From Crocinitomicaceae bacterium (GTDB lineage Bacteria > Bacteroidota > Bacteroidia > Flavobacteriales_D > Crocinitomicaceae): 54,806 bases of DNA. Location: assembly GCA_023957475.1 (NCBI GenBank), contig JAMLHA010000018.1:1-54806 (forward strand), written 5' to 3'. The position numbers were made by a program, and so were the translations under genes. Every line of letters starts with the position of its first letter. Position 1 is the first letter of the stretch. Under the pieces are notes generated by a model. It saw only the letters and a program-made list of their open reading frames with translations. It was not told the origin of the DNA and searched no databases. Positions 25,608 through 34,016 of this stretch are shown piece after piece.

Positions 25608-28598
25608 TTATTTAAAATAAACCTCATCCATAAAAATAAATGTTGCATATCCCGGACTCAAATGCCAATCTGGATTGACACCATAATTGTAAGCTGTAAA
25701 TTCAATTGATTTAACGGCTTTGTTTTTTGGTGTGATTTCAAATTTAACAGGTTCTTCAGGACTCCATTCCGCAGAAGGATGTCTTTTTAATTCCAATTGC
25801 ACTGTTTCGGAGGTATTGTCCGCATAGTTTACTTTAAAGGTAACGCTCTTTGGTGGAAATATCCATGAACGAGTACTTTGCAATGCGGATAATCCAATGG
25901 TTGTTAGTGTTTTTGGTTTGCTAAACGACACAATACCATTCACATCATTGTTGTAAAAACCTTGCCAGTCACCACTTCTAAAGTCATGGGAAGCATACAT
26001 ACCATCAATTAGTGCATCGTCGCCTGAAGCAGAATATTGTTTGGCGTAAGCGGAATTTAATTGCAATTCTACACCAACAGGTTTCAATTTGAATTCATTT
26101 TCAATGACATTGCTGTATTTCTTTGTTTGTGGATTGTACGAAACAACTTTTACCACAGTTGATTTCTTAATCCTAAACGGCTTTTTGTATTTTTTGGATT
26201 TATTTGTTGGTGTTGAATCATCCAATGTGTAATAATATTCTAAGTTTTTGTATGGACTAGAAATTTCAACAGAAGTTGATTTTGTAAACGCATTGGATAC
26301 ATTTTTAAAATAAGGAACAGCTACAAAAGATGTAGGTAATGATTGGATACTTGGAGCCACTTCATACGTTCTGTATTCAGGAGAGGGAAGAGGTCCCATT
26401 GTAAACTCAATGACATTTGCATTCATCAAATCTTGGTGTGTGATGTACCGTTTTTTGTAAACTTCGTTGTTGATACGTATTTCTTGTATAAATTTATTTT
26501 TTGCAGAATTGTTCTTTACTATAATATTGGTCATTCTACCATTTTCATAACGTAAAGTGGCTGTGTTGAATAATGGGCGACCAAAGTCATATATGGCGCT
26601 TCCTGGAGCTACAGGGTAAAAACCAAGTGCACTAAACGTGTACCATGACGACATTTGTCCACAATCTTCATTGCCCGATAATCCATCAGGTGCATTGTGG
26701 TAATAGTGATTTAAAATTGAATCAACAATGATAGCTGTTTTTTCTGGAGAATTGGTGTAATTGTACAAATAAGCCATGTGGTGAGAAGGCTCGTTGCCAT
26801 GTGCATATTGACCGATTAATCCTGTAATATCCACCTGATTGTTTCCTGCTAATTTTGAATCTGCCGCAAATAGTGCATTGAGCCATTTTTCTAACGCATC
26901 AGTTCCACCCAATAATTCAGCCAATACTGGAATGGCATGAGGAGCGTATAAAGAATATTGCCAACTGTTTGCTTCTGTAAAATTAAAATTCACTTCTTCT
27001 GGCTTGAATGGTGAAAACCAAATACCACCGTTGCGGGCACGCATAAAACCAGTTTGAGGATCAAAAATGTTGACAAAATTAAAAGCACGATTTTTAAAAA
27101 CTTCAATCAAACTGTCACTTACATCTTGATTGTCTTTTTTTGCTTCTTCTAAAAAGGTGTAAATACAATAGGAATCATAAGCATATTCCAATGTTTTTGA
27201 AACAGATTCTGGTTCCACTTTGTAATCAATAAAACCTTGGTTATTGAAATTTAATTTACCCAAATGATCTATTTCAGCTGTTTTTTGCAACGCTTTAATA
27301 AAAAATGGCACGTTAAATTTCTTAATTCCTTTGACATAAGCATCGGCTATAACCGAAGCAGAGTGGTAACCAATCATGCAATAGGTTTCATTTCCAGCTA
27401 GTTCCCAAACCGGTAAATTTCCACCTTGATTGAACATATTTCCAAAACTAACAATAAAATCAAGTGTTTTCTTTTGTTGAAACATGGTGTACCATGGGTG
27501 TGTAGCTCTATAAGTGTCCCATAATGAAAAAACAGTATATTGATCGTTGCCATCTAAACTGTGTATTTTCTTGTCTTGCCCAAGATAACGCCTATCTATA
27601 TCGCTAAAAATATTAGGAGCCAAATAAGAATGATAGAGAGCTGTATAGAAAACTGTTGCTTGATTATTGTTTGAGCGGTCAACAATTACAGAGGTTAATT
27701 CTTTCAACCATTCGTTTTCAACATCCGCTTTAACAGTTGCAAAATCTTTTCCTCTTAATTCTTTTTCTGCATTTGTAATGGCACCTTTTTCGTCCACAGC
27801 AGACAATCCAACACGCAATTCAATGTCATTTACAGACGCAGGAAATTGCAACAATAATTTTGTTCCATCTTCGAGTAATTCGTATTTTTCTTCTTCTACA
27901 TTTGCCATGATGTAGAAAAATAAACGTTGATCCTTTGCCCATGATGATGAATTTCGTACCCCAAGAATCATTTTACCATCTTTTTTCAGATAAAACTTCG
28001 TTAATTGATCTCGGTGAGTTAAATCAATCAATAGGTATCTTTTTTCGCCGTTTTGAGGAAATGTATAGTGATGAATACCAGCACGTTTAGATACTGTAAA
28101 TTCAGCAAAAATTCCATTGTCAAGTTTTACTGAATAATAACCAGGACTGGCTTTTTCATTGTTGTGCGAAAATGTAGCACCATAGCCTTCTTTAGGGTCT
28201 TTATAACCAGGTGTTGTACGAGGTTTTCCTATTTGTGGCACAATTAATAAATCGCAATAATCTTCAACACCTGTGCCACTTAAATGCGTGTGACTAAAAC
28301 CCCAGATAATCGAATCAGAATAATGGTAGCCAGAGCAGCCATCCCAACCGTTGTAACGAGTGTCTGGACTTAATTGCATCATCCCGAAAGGAGCAGAAGC
28401 ACCTGGATAAGTATGTCCATGTCCGCCTGTTCCAATAAACGGATTGACTAAATCTAAAATGTATCGGTATTTTGTATAATCTTTGATTGAATTATCAACC
28501 CTTTCTAACTTTAAGGTAGTATCAAATTTATTTTTCCTTATTTGAGAAGAAACACCAAAGCTGATGAATAAACTAAAGATTAGAAGGAGGTTTTTCAT
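25608..28598 (-). CDS. GH92 family glycosyl hydrolase (alpha-mannosidase type)
   Basis: This 996-residue secreted enzyme starts with a signal peptide (cleavage near GVSSQ, residue 19). It carries the GH92 N-terminal beta-sandwich (NPFIGTGGHGHTYPGASAPFG near 51; SHTHLSGTG near 103) and the (alpha/alpha)6 barrel with the catalytic region GNEDCGQMSSWY near 648. Known GH92 enzymes are calcium-dependent exo-acting alpha-mannosidases that act with inversion. After about residue 770 there is a chitobiase/FN3-like linker (TLDDSTPTNKSKKYK) and a C-terminal carbohydrate-binding-like domain. No T9SS tail is present, so a periplasmic location is likely. A -7 box upstream (28643-28650) makes it a separate unit. 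Confidence 0.93.
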   Translation of the reverse strand: MKNLLLIFSLFISFGVSSQIRKNKFDTTLKLERVDNSIKDYTKYRYILDLVNPFIGTGGHGHTYPGASAPFGMMQLSPDTRYNGWDGCSGYHYSDSIIWGFSHTHLSGTGVEDYCDLLIVPQIGKPRTTPGYKDPKEGYGATFSHNNEKASPGYYSVKLDNGIFAEFTVSKRAGIHHYTFPQNGEKRYLLIDLTHRDQLTKFYLKKDGKMILGVRNSSSWAKDQRLFFYIMANVEEEKYELLEDGTKLLLQFPASVNDIELRVGLSAVDEKGAITNAEKELRGKDFATVKADVENEWLKELTSVIVDRSNNNQATVFYTALYHSYLAPNIFSDIDRRYLGQDKKIHSLDGNDQYTVFSLWDTYRATHPWYTMFQQKKTLDFIVSFGNMFNQGGNLPVWELAGNETYCMIGYHSASVIADAYVKGIKKFNVPFFIKALQKTAEIDHLGKLNFNNQGFIDYKVEPESVSKTLEYAYDSYCIYTFLEEAKKDNQDVSDSLIEVFKNRAFNFVNIFDPQTGFMRARNGGIWFSPFKPEEVNFNFTEANSWQYSLYAPHAIPVLAELLGGTDALEKWLNALFAADSKLAGNNQVDITGLIGQYAHGNEPSHHMAYLYNYTNSPEKTAIIVDSILNHYYHNAPDGLSGNEDCGQMSSWYTFSALGFYPVAPGSAIYDFGRPLFNTATLRYENGRMTNIIVKNNSAKNKFIQEIRINNEVYKKRYITHQDLMNANVIEFTMGPLPSPEYRTYEVAPSIQSLPTSFVAVPYFKNVSNAFTKSTSVEISSPYKNLEYYYTLDDSTPTNKSKKYKKPFRIKKSTVVKVVSYNPQTKKYSNVIENEFKLKPVGVELQLNSAYAKQYSASGDDALIDGMYASHDFRSGDWQGFYNNDVNGIVSFSKPKTLTTIGLSALQSTRSWIFPPKSVTFKVNYADNTSETVQLELKRHPSAEWSPEEPVKFEITPKNKAVKSIEFTAYNYGVNPDWHLSPGYATFIFMDEVYFK

Positions 28599-28642
28599 TG
28601 TTCAAAAATTAAACAGTTAATGTCGATTTATTATTTAACGTG

Positions 28643-28650
28643 CAAATATA
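28643..28650 (-). promoter_or_regulatory. Promoter -7 box for the GH92 gene
   Basis: TATATTTG on the minus strand, 44 bp before the ATG at 28598. A TTTG lies 16 bp further upstream (28667-28670), shorter than the usual spacing. Confidence 0.45.
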
Positions 28651-28655
28651 CGCAT

Positions 28656-29060
28656 TTATTCAGTTACAAATTGATATTCTAACGCCAATTTGCTCGTTGA
28701 ATTATATGGATTCTCTATCAATAAGTATGCCTGATTTTTATCCCATCTGGATGCAAAGCTCGTATTGACTTTGCCATTTTTGATACGAATGGATTGTGTA
28801 CCCGAAACACCGTCATTGCTTAAATAAACGGTAATATTGTCAGATAATTTTCCAGAAAATGTCAGTTCTAATTGATAGACCTTACCTTGTTCTTTGTGTT
28901 TTTCAATCAAATAGACCTTGTTTTTAGTACCCAAATCAATATCAATTGATTGTGTCATAATATTGTATAAGCGAGCTTTGTAAAAATACCGGTAACCAAC
29001 AAAAAGGAGTGCTAAAAAAATAAGGGTAGAAAAAATAAAAACATTCTTTTTTGGAAGCAT
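28656..29060 (-). CDS. Single-pass membrane protein of unknown function
   Basis: The protein has 134 residues. One transmembrane segment lies near the N-terminus (about 8-24), followed by a beta-rich soluble domain presumably in the periplasm (KVYQLELTFSGKLSD; ITVYLSNDGVSGT; YLLIENPYNSTS). No domain is recognised. It lies 2 bp after the LapA-like gene, so the two are co-transcribed and may function together. Confidence 0.65.
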   Translation of the reverse strand: MLPKKNVFIFSTLIFLALLFVGYRYFYKARLYNIMTQSIDIDLGTKNKVYLIEKHKEQGKVYQLELTFSGKLSDNITVYLSNDGVSGTQSIRIKNGKVNTSFASRWDKNQAYLLIENPYNSTSKLALEYQFVTE

Positions 29061-29062
29061 CT

Positions 29063-29326
29063 TTAATTCGCTTGATTGGTCATTTTTTCTTTTTTTCTAT
29101 TTTTTCTATTTGCAGCTAAGTTGCCCCAGATGTATCCCGTAACTATAGAAAGAGCAATGATGATGGTAAGTGGAAATGAATAGGCTTTGAAAACCAAATT
29201 AACCTCTACAGAGTACCAATTTTTGATAATGATTAAAATAATAAATACTGTTAAAAGTGTTGCGAAAACAATTTTCACTTTACTCCAAAATGATATTTTA
29301 TGCCCTATTTGTTTTTCATTTTCCAT
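29063..29326 (-). CDS. LapA-domain-like small membrane protein
   Basis: This 87-residue protein has two hydrophobic segments (about 16-37 and 46-68) and a basic C-terminal tail (RKNRKKEK), the layout of LapA/DUF1049 proteins. Such proteins are associated with lipopolysaccharide assembly in E. coli (LapA, paired with LapB); here no LapB-type gene is adjacent. It is followed directly by the 134-residue membrane protein gene and is divergent from the HtrA gene at 29499. Confidence 0.7.
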   Translation of the reverse strand: MENEKQIGHKISFWSKVKIVFATLLTVFIILIIIKNWYSVEVNLVFKAYSFPLTIIIALSIVTGYIWGNLAANRKNRKKEKMTNQAN

Positions 29327-29498
29327 AATACAAATTAAATCGATGTAACGAAATTACAGTTTTTGTGTTAATAATCATAGAAATGAATTTATTTTGTTTT
29401 TTATTTGCTTAACAATCTTTAACACTGACAAAATGTGTTTTTGATAAGATTGGCGTTATAATTGTATATGCTTTTATAATTAATTAAACCAAATAGTC

Positions 29499-30962
29499 AT
29501 GAATAAGAATTTGAAAATAGTAGGATTAGGATTTTTAGGAGGGCTTCTTCCTATCGGAGCATTATTGTTGATCAATAGTCAATCCATTAAAAATCATGAA
29601 CAAACCAGTTTGTTTAATGAAGCACCAATACATCAGGTGAGCTATATAGGGGCTTCTACACCAGCTGATTTTGTTGATGCGTCGGAAAACTCGATCAATT
29701 CGGTTGTGCACGTTACAACGAAAGTTGAACAAACAACTTTTCAACGTGATTTTTTTCAAGAGTTTTTCTATGGACCTGGTGCTGGTGGTCGTGAATTTAA
29801 ACGATACGGATCTGGCTCTGGTTCGGGCGTGATTGTTACCAAAGATGGTTATATTGTTACCAATAATCACGTGGTTGACAATGCTAGTGAAATTGAAGTT
29901 GTTTTAAATGACAACTCTAAATACAGTGCTAAAATTGTTGGTACAGACCCTTCGACAGATATTGCCGTGTTAAAAATAGAAGCATCCAACTTATCGCCAA
30001 TTTTATTGGGAAATAGTGATGATGTGCGTGTTGGAGAGTGGGTGTTAGCAGTTGGAAATCCGTTTAATTTAACTTCGACTGTAACAGCAGGTATTATTTC
30101 AGCAAAGGCAAGAAATATCAATTTGTTGTCTTCTCGAACAAAAGGAGATGTTGTGCCGATTGAATCATTCATTCAAACAGATGCTGCTGTAAATCCGGGT
30201 AATAGTGGAGGAGCATTGGTAAATACAAAAGGCGAATTGGTGGGCATTAATACGGCTATAGCTTCCGAAACAGGTAGTTACTCCGGTTATTCATTTGCTG
30301 TGCCAGTTAACTTGGTTAGAAAAGTAATGAGTGATTTGATTGATTACGGTATTGTTCAACGAGGATTCTTAGGTGTTCAAATAGCAGATATAACACAAGA
30401 ATTGAAAGAAAAGAATGATTTACCGAATTTGAAAGGTGTTTACATTGCCGAAGTTGTTGATGGCGGAAGTGCCGAAAAAGCCGGAATCAAAAAAGGTGAT
30501 GTTATTTTAAAAATTGGTTCTGTGGAAGTTAATTCATCAGCAAAATTGCAAGAAGAAGTAGGGAAGGGAAGACCTGGAGATAAAATTCCGGTAACAATTC
30601 GAAGAAAAAAAGGTGATGAAGAAACTTTAAATGTTGTTTTACGTAATAAAGAAGGAGAAACGAAATTAGTATCAAAAGAGGAAATTAAAAAGAATGTGGC
30701 TTTAGGAGCAACATTTGAAGAATTGTCTTCAAAAGATAAAAAAGAATTAAAAACAGATTATGGCGTAAAAATTAAATCAATTACAAGTGGTAAATTAAAA
30801 TCTTTGGGATTGTCAGAAGGTATGGTAATTACGAAGATTAATAACGAGCCAGTAAAGAGTATAGAACAATTGACCGAAAAGTTAAACAAAGGAAATACAG
30901 GTGTATTATTAGAGATTTTGACCGAAAATGGTCGTAAAGAATACATCGGATTCGGAATTTAA
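29499..30962 (+). CDS. HtrA/DegQ-type periplasmic serine protease
   Basis: This Do-like protease/chaperone degrades or refolds misfolded envelope proteins. The 487-residue protein begins with a signal or anchor segment (about 6-24). The protease domain has the triad His124 (NNHVVD), Asp154 (DPSTDIAVL) and Ser236 (NPGNSGGAL). It is followed by two PDZ domains (about 285-380 with FLGVQIADI, and about 395-485 with YGVKIKSITSGK). The C-terminus is shorter than a three-PDZ variant. The gene is divergent from the LapA-like gene. The upstream region lacks a clean TAnnTTTG box, so an alternative sigma factor might drive it, as is common for htrA genes. Confidence 0.93.
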   Translation: MNKNLKIVGLGFLGGLLPIGALLLINSQSIKNHEQTSLFNEAPIHQVSYIGASTPADFVDASENSINSVVHVTTKVEQTTFQRDFFQEFFYGPGAGGREFKRYGSGSGSGVIVTKDGYIVTNNHVVDNASEIEVVLNDNSKYSAKIVGTDPSTDIAVLKIEASNLSPILLGNSDDVRVGEWVLAVGNPFNLTSTVTAGIISAKARNINLLSSRTKGDVVPIESFIQTDAAVNPGNSGGALVNTKGELVGINTAIASETGSYSGYSFAVPVNLVRKVMSDLIDYGIVQRGFLGVQIADITQELKEKNDLPNLKGVYIAEVVDGGSAEKAGIKKGDVILKIGSVEVNSSAKLQEEVGKGRPGDKIPVTIRRKKGDEETLNVVLRNKEGETKLVSKEEIKKNVALGATFEELSSKDKKELKTDYGVKIKSITSGKLKSLGLSEGMVITKINNEPVKSIEQLTEKLNKGNTGVLLEILTENGRKEYIGFGI

Positions 30963-31019
30963 CAAATTTAGGTACAATTTTTGATAGCATTTAGGGTGGA
31001 AATTATTTATTAACAATAT

Positions 31020-31051
31020 TTTGATTGTTAGGTATTTTCGCCCTATCTTTG
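31020..31051 (+). promoter_or_regulatory. Consensus promoter of rpoD
   Basis: TTTG at 31020-31023 and TATCTTTG at 31044-31051 are separated by 20 bp, a textbook Bacteroidota primary promoter. The rpoD ATG is at 31092. Confidence 0.75.
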
Positions 31052-31091
31052 CACCCAATTTTGTTACATCTCATAAAAAAGGAAAAGTTAA

Positions 31092-31957
31092 ATGAGACAA
31101 CTTAAAATCACCAAATCAATCACCAATCGTGAGTCACAATCGTTAGATAAGTACTTGCAAGACATTGGTAAGGAGGAATTGATTACAGCAGAAGAAGAAG
31201 TGGAATTGGCTAGACGCATCAAGCAAGGAGACCAAAGAGCACTTGAAAAATTAACAAAAGCCAATCTTCGATTCGTTGTATCAGTTGCTAAACAGTATCA
31301 AAATCAAGGTTTGACATTGCCCGACCTAATAAACGAGGGAAACTTGGGACTAATTAAAGCCGCACAAAAATTTGATGAAACTCGTGGATTTAAGTTTATT
31401 TCTTATGCCGTGTGGTGGATTCGCCAATCAATTTTACAAGCTTTGGCTGAACAAGCTAGAATTGTAAGATTACCTTTAAATCAAGTTGGTTCATTAAACA
31501 AAATCAACAAAGCATTTTCGCGCTTAGAGCAAGAATATGAACGTCCGCCGTCAGCTGAAGAGTTGGCCGAAGCATTGGAAGTTCCAGAAGACAAAATTAA
31601 AGAATCGTTAAATGTTTCTGGTCGCCAAACGTTTTGGACGCTCCTTTGTCAACGTCAGAAGATGGTGGTACATTAATGGATGTAATGGCAAATACTGATT
31701 CTCCAAAAGCAGACCACAAGTTAATGACAGAATCTTTGCAAAAGGAAATTGAACGTTCGTTGAGTACTTTAACCGATAAAGAACGTGAGATTATCCGATT
31801 ATTCTTCGGAATAGGCATGAATCACGGTTTGACATTGGAAGAAATCGGTTCTAAGTTTAATCTAACTCGTGAAAGGGTTCGACAAATTAAAGAAAAAGCA
31901 ATACGAAGATTGAGACACACTTCAAGAAACAAATTGCTGAAATCTTATTTAGGATAA
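31092..31957 (+). CDS. rpoD: Primary RNA polymerase sigma factor RpoD, split by a one-base frameshift in this sequence
   Basis: The first 179 or so residues read in the starting frame: MRQLKITKS, region 1.2, region 2 with [19 protein letters not shown] and [11 protein letters not shown], and region 3 to VSGRQ. Then the frame leads to TFWTLLCQ and a stop at 31676. The continuation lies in the -1 frame from about 31628 ([14 protein letters not shown]). It goes on through region 4 ([35 protein letters not shown]) to 31957. Adding one A to the run in CCAAACG near 31626-31629 restores a 288-residue protein of the standard short Bacteroidota RpoD length. The gene is essential, so a homopolymer sequencing error is most likely. 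A consensus promoter precedes it and a strong terminator follows. Confidence 0.9.
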
Positions 31958-31958
31958 A

Positions 31959-31990
31959 AAAAAGGTACCTGCTTGTGTGGGTACCTTTTT
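31959..31990 (+). terminator. Intrinsic terminator after rpoD
   Basis: AAAAAGGTACC at 31959-31969 pairs perfectly with GGTACCTTTTT at 31980-31990 across a 10-base loop. It begins one base after the rpoD stop. Confidence 0.85.
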
Positions 31991-32041
31991 GACTTTTATA
32001 TAGTAATTGAAATAATAATTTTTTAAAACGTAAAATCAAAA

Positions 32042-33493
32042 ATGGAAGCTTCTTTGGGATACGAAACCGAGTTGAAGTCACACGTCGAAAGAGAACGTGC
32101 TGCTGTAAAATTAGTTAGTAAAATTGGTGAACTTCTTTACGATAAAGGAGTTGAATTGGTTCTATTCAGAAATCATTTAACAGATGTTACCCTTTCTGAA
32201 ATACTAAATTTGCATGAGTATGCAAGAAATGTTGTCAACAAAGCTATTGATGTGTTTACAACTTCTGAATTGGCAGAAGAATTATTAAAAATGGACTTAG
32301 CTCCAGCAAAATTAGATATTGGGAAACTAGCTAGTGAATGGTTAGAAGAACAAGACAATTATGCATCTAAATTGGCTTTCTTAAAAGCTAAATTAGCTGG
32401 ATTTGAAACAAATAGTAGTAACAATATCGAGCCAAGAGATGTTGTATTGTACGGTTTTGGTCGTATTGGTCGTTTGGCTGCTCGTGAATTAATCAAACAA
32501 GCTGGTAAAGGACAACAATTGAGATTGCGTGCAATTGTTACTCGTGGTGATTCTGATCAAGATATCATTAAAAGAGCTTCTTTGTTGAGAAATGACTCTG
32601 TACACGGTGCATATAAAGGTACTGTAAGCGTAGATTTGGAAAATAAATCAATCATTATCAACGGACAAATTGTTCGAATGATTAGCACTAACAATCCAGA
32701 AGATGTCGATTATACAGCTTATGGAATCAACAATGCATTAATCATTGACAATACAGGTGTGTTCACAAACCGTGAAGCATTGAGCCGTCATTTAAAAGCA
32801 AAAGGTGCTTCAAAAGTTATCTTAACTGCACCAGGAAAAGAAATTCCAAATATTGTTTATGGTATCAATCAAGGTACATTGGATGTTGAAAATGAAACCA
32901 TTTATTCAGCAGCATCTTGTACTACAAATGCCATTTCTCCAATTTTGAAAGTTATCAACGATAAATATGGTATTGAAAGAGGACACATCGAAACAATCCA
33001 TGCTTATACAAATGACCAAAACTTATTGGATAACATGCACAAGAAACCAAGAAGAGGTCGTTCTGCAGCTATCAATATGGTAATCACTTCTACAGGAGCT
33101 GGTAATGCAGTAACTAAAGTTATTCCAGAATTGAAAGACAAATTGACAGCAAACGCAGTTCGTGTACCAACTCCAAATGGTTCTTTGGCAATGTTGAACT
33201 TAGAATTGAAAAAAGGAGCAACTATTGAAGATGTAAATGCAATCGTTAGAAAAGCATCTTTAGAAGGGGATTTGGTTAACCAAATTTTCTATTCGTATGA
33301 CCCTGAAATGGTATCAAGTGATATCATTGGGAATACTTGTTGTTCTGTGTATGATTCAAATGCAACAATTGTTTCTCCAGATGGTAAGAGCGTTGTGCTT
33401 TATACTTGGTATGACAATGAGTTTGGATATACCAAACAAGTAATCCGTTTGGCGAAGTACATCGCTAAAGTGAGAAGAAATATTTATTACTAA
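32042..33493 (+). CDS. gap: Glyceraldehyde-3-phosphate dehydrogenase, long form
   Basis: The protein oxidises glyceraldehyde 3-phosphate to 1,3-bisphosphoglycerate in glycolysis. It has 483 residues, against about 335 for the usual enzyme. The NAD-binding loop GFGRIGR sits at 138-144 and catalytic Cys293 in AASCTTNAISP. The C-terminal substrate domain is complete (STGAGNAVTKVIPEL; RVPTPNGSLAML; WYDNEFGYTKQ). Residues 1-130 form an N-terminal helical extension (LVSKIGELLYDKGVELVLFR; FTTSELAEELLKM; LAFLKAKLAG) absent in classic GAPDH. Long GapN-terminal-extended forms are known in Bacteroidota; its role is unclear to me. The gene has its own terminator. Confidence 0.93.
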   Translation: MEASLGYETELKSHVERERAAVKLVSKIGELLYDKGVELVLFRNHLTDVTLSEILNLHEYARNVVNKAIDVFTTSELAEELLKMDLAPAKLDIGKLASEWLEEQDNYASKLAFLKAKLAGFETNSSNNIEPRDVVLYGFGRIGRLAARELIKQAGKGQQLRLRAIVTRGDSDQDIIKRASLLRNDSVHGAYKGTVSVDLENKSIIINGQIVRMISTNNPEDVDYTAYGINNALIIDNTGVFTNREALSRHLKAKGASKVILTAPGKEIPNIVYGINQGTLDVENETIYSAASCTTNAISPILKVINDKYGIERGHIETIHAYTNDQNLLDNMHKKPRRGRSAAINMVITSTGAGNAVTKVIPELKDKLTANAVRVPTPNGSLAMLNLELKKGATIEDVNAIVRKASLEGDLVNQIFYSYDPEMVSSDIIGNTCCSVYDSNATIVSPDGKSVVLYTWYDNEFGYTKQVIRLAKYIAKVRRNIYY

Positions 33494-33514
33494 AATATAA
33501 TTTTTCATAAAATT

Positions 33515-33544
33515 GAAGGTCGGTGGTTTCATCGACCTTTTTTA
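33515..33544 (+). terminator. Intrinsic terminator after the GAPDH gene
   Basis: AAGGTCG (33516-33522) pairs with CGACCTT (33533-33539), followed by a T-run. It lies inside the upstream extension of the next ORF, which supports a downstream start for that gene. Confidence 0.8.
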
Positions 33545-33547
33545 TTG

Positions 33548-33577
33548 TTGTAGGTTGTGCAATTATCATTATTTTTG
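33548..33577 (+). promoter_or_regulatory. Promoter of the deaminase gene
   Basis: TTG at 33548-33550 and TATTTTTG at 33570-33577 are 19 bp apart. The ATG at 33585 lies 7 bp after the -7 box, so the transcript should be nearly leaderless. Confidence 0.6.
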
Positions 33578-33584
33578 TAATCGT

Positions 33585-34016
33585 ATGAATAAGAAAATAG
33601 ATAAACAATTAAAATATGATTTAGCCTATTTAAAAATGGCTAAAAGTTGGTCCGAATTGTCTCATTGTACCCGCAAAAAGGTGGGGGCTATCATCGTTAA
33701 AGATGATATGATTATTTCAGATGGTTACAACGGTACTCCTTCTGGTTTTGATAATTGTTGCGAAGGTGAAGATGGAAATACCTTGTGGTATGTTTTGCAT
33801 GCAGAAGCAAATGCCATATTAAAAGTTTCAAAATCAACAAATAATAGTAAAGATGCTACGTTGTATCTAACATTATCGCCATGCAAAGATTGCAGTAAAT
33901 TAATTTTACAAGCTGGAATAAAAAGAGTGGTTTTTTCGGATGTGTATAAAGATACTTCGGGCGTAGAGTTTTTAAAAGAAGCAGGCATTGACGTGGTGCA
34001 AATTAATTTGATTTAA
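33585..34016 (+). CDS. dCMP deaminase family protein (CMP/dCMP zinc deaminase)
   Basis: The start at 33585 is preferred over 33513 because a terminator and a promoter lie between the two. The 143-residue protein has the zinc deaminase signature HAEANAI (His72, Glu74) and SPCKDC with Cys100 and Cys103. The pattern GYNGTPSGFDNCCEG near 48 is typical of dCMP deaminases, which make dUMP for thymidylate synthesis. Its stop overlaps the S41 protease start (TAATG), so the two genes are translationally coupled even though their roles are unrelated. Confidence 0.88.
   Translation: MNKKIDKQLKYDLAYLKMAKSWSELSHCTRKKVGAIIVKDDMIISDGYNGTPSGFDNCCEGEDGNTLWYVLHAEANAILKVSKSTNNSKDATLYLTLSPCKDCSKLILQAGIKRVVFSDVYKDTSGVEFLKEAGIDVVQINLI

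Noticed and set aside
29562..30172. Antisense frames in the htrA gene
   Set aside because: They lie opposite a protease gene with an intact catalytic triad and lack independent signals.
31626..31640. Programmed frameshift in rpoD
   Set aside because: No X-XXY-YYZ slippery heptamer in register and no downstream hairpin seen; a single-base omission explains the frame better.
33513..33584. Upstream start for the deaminase gene at 33513
   Set aside because: The interval contains the GAPDH terminator and a promoter, so it is not coding.
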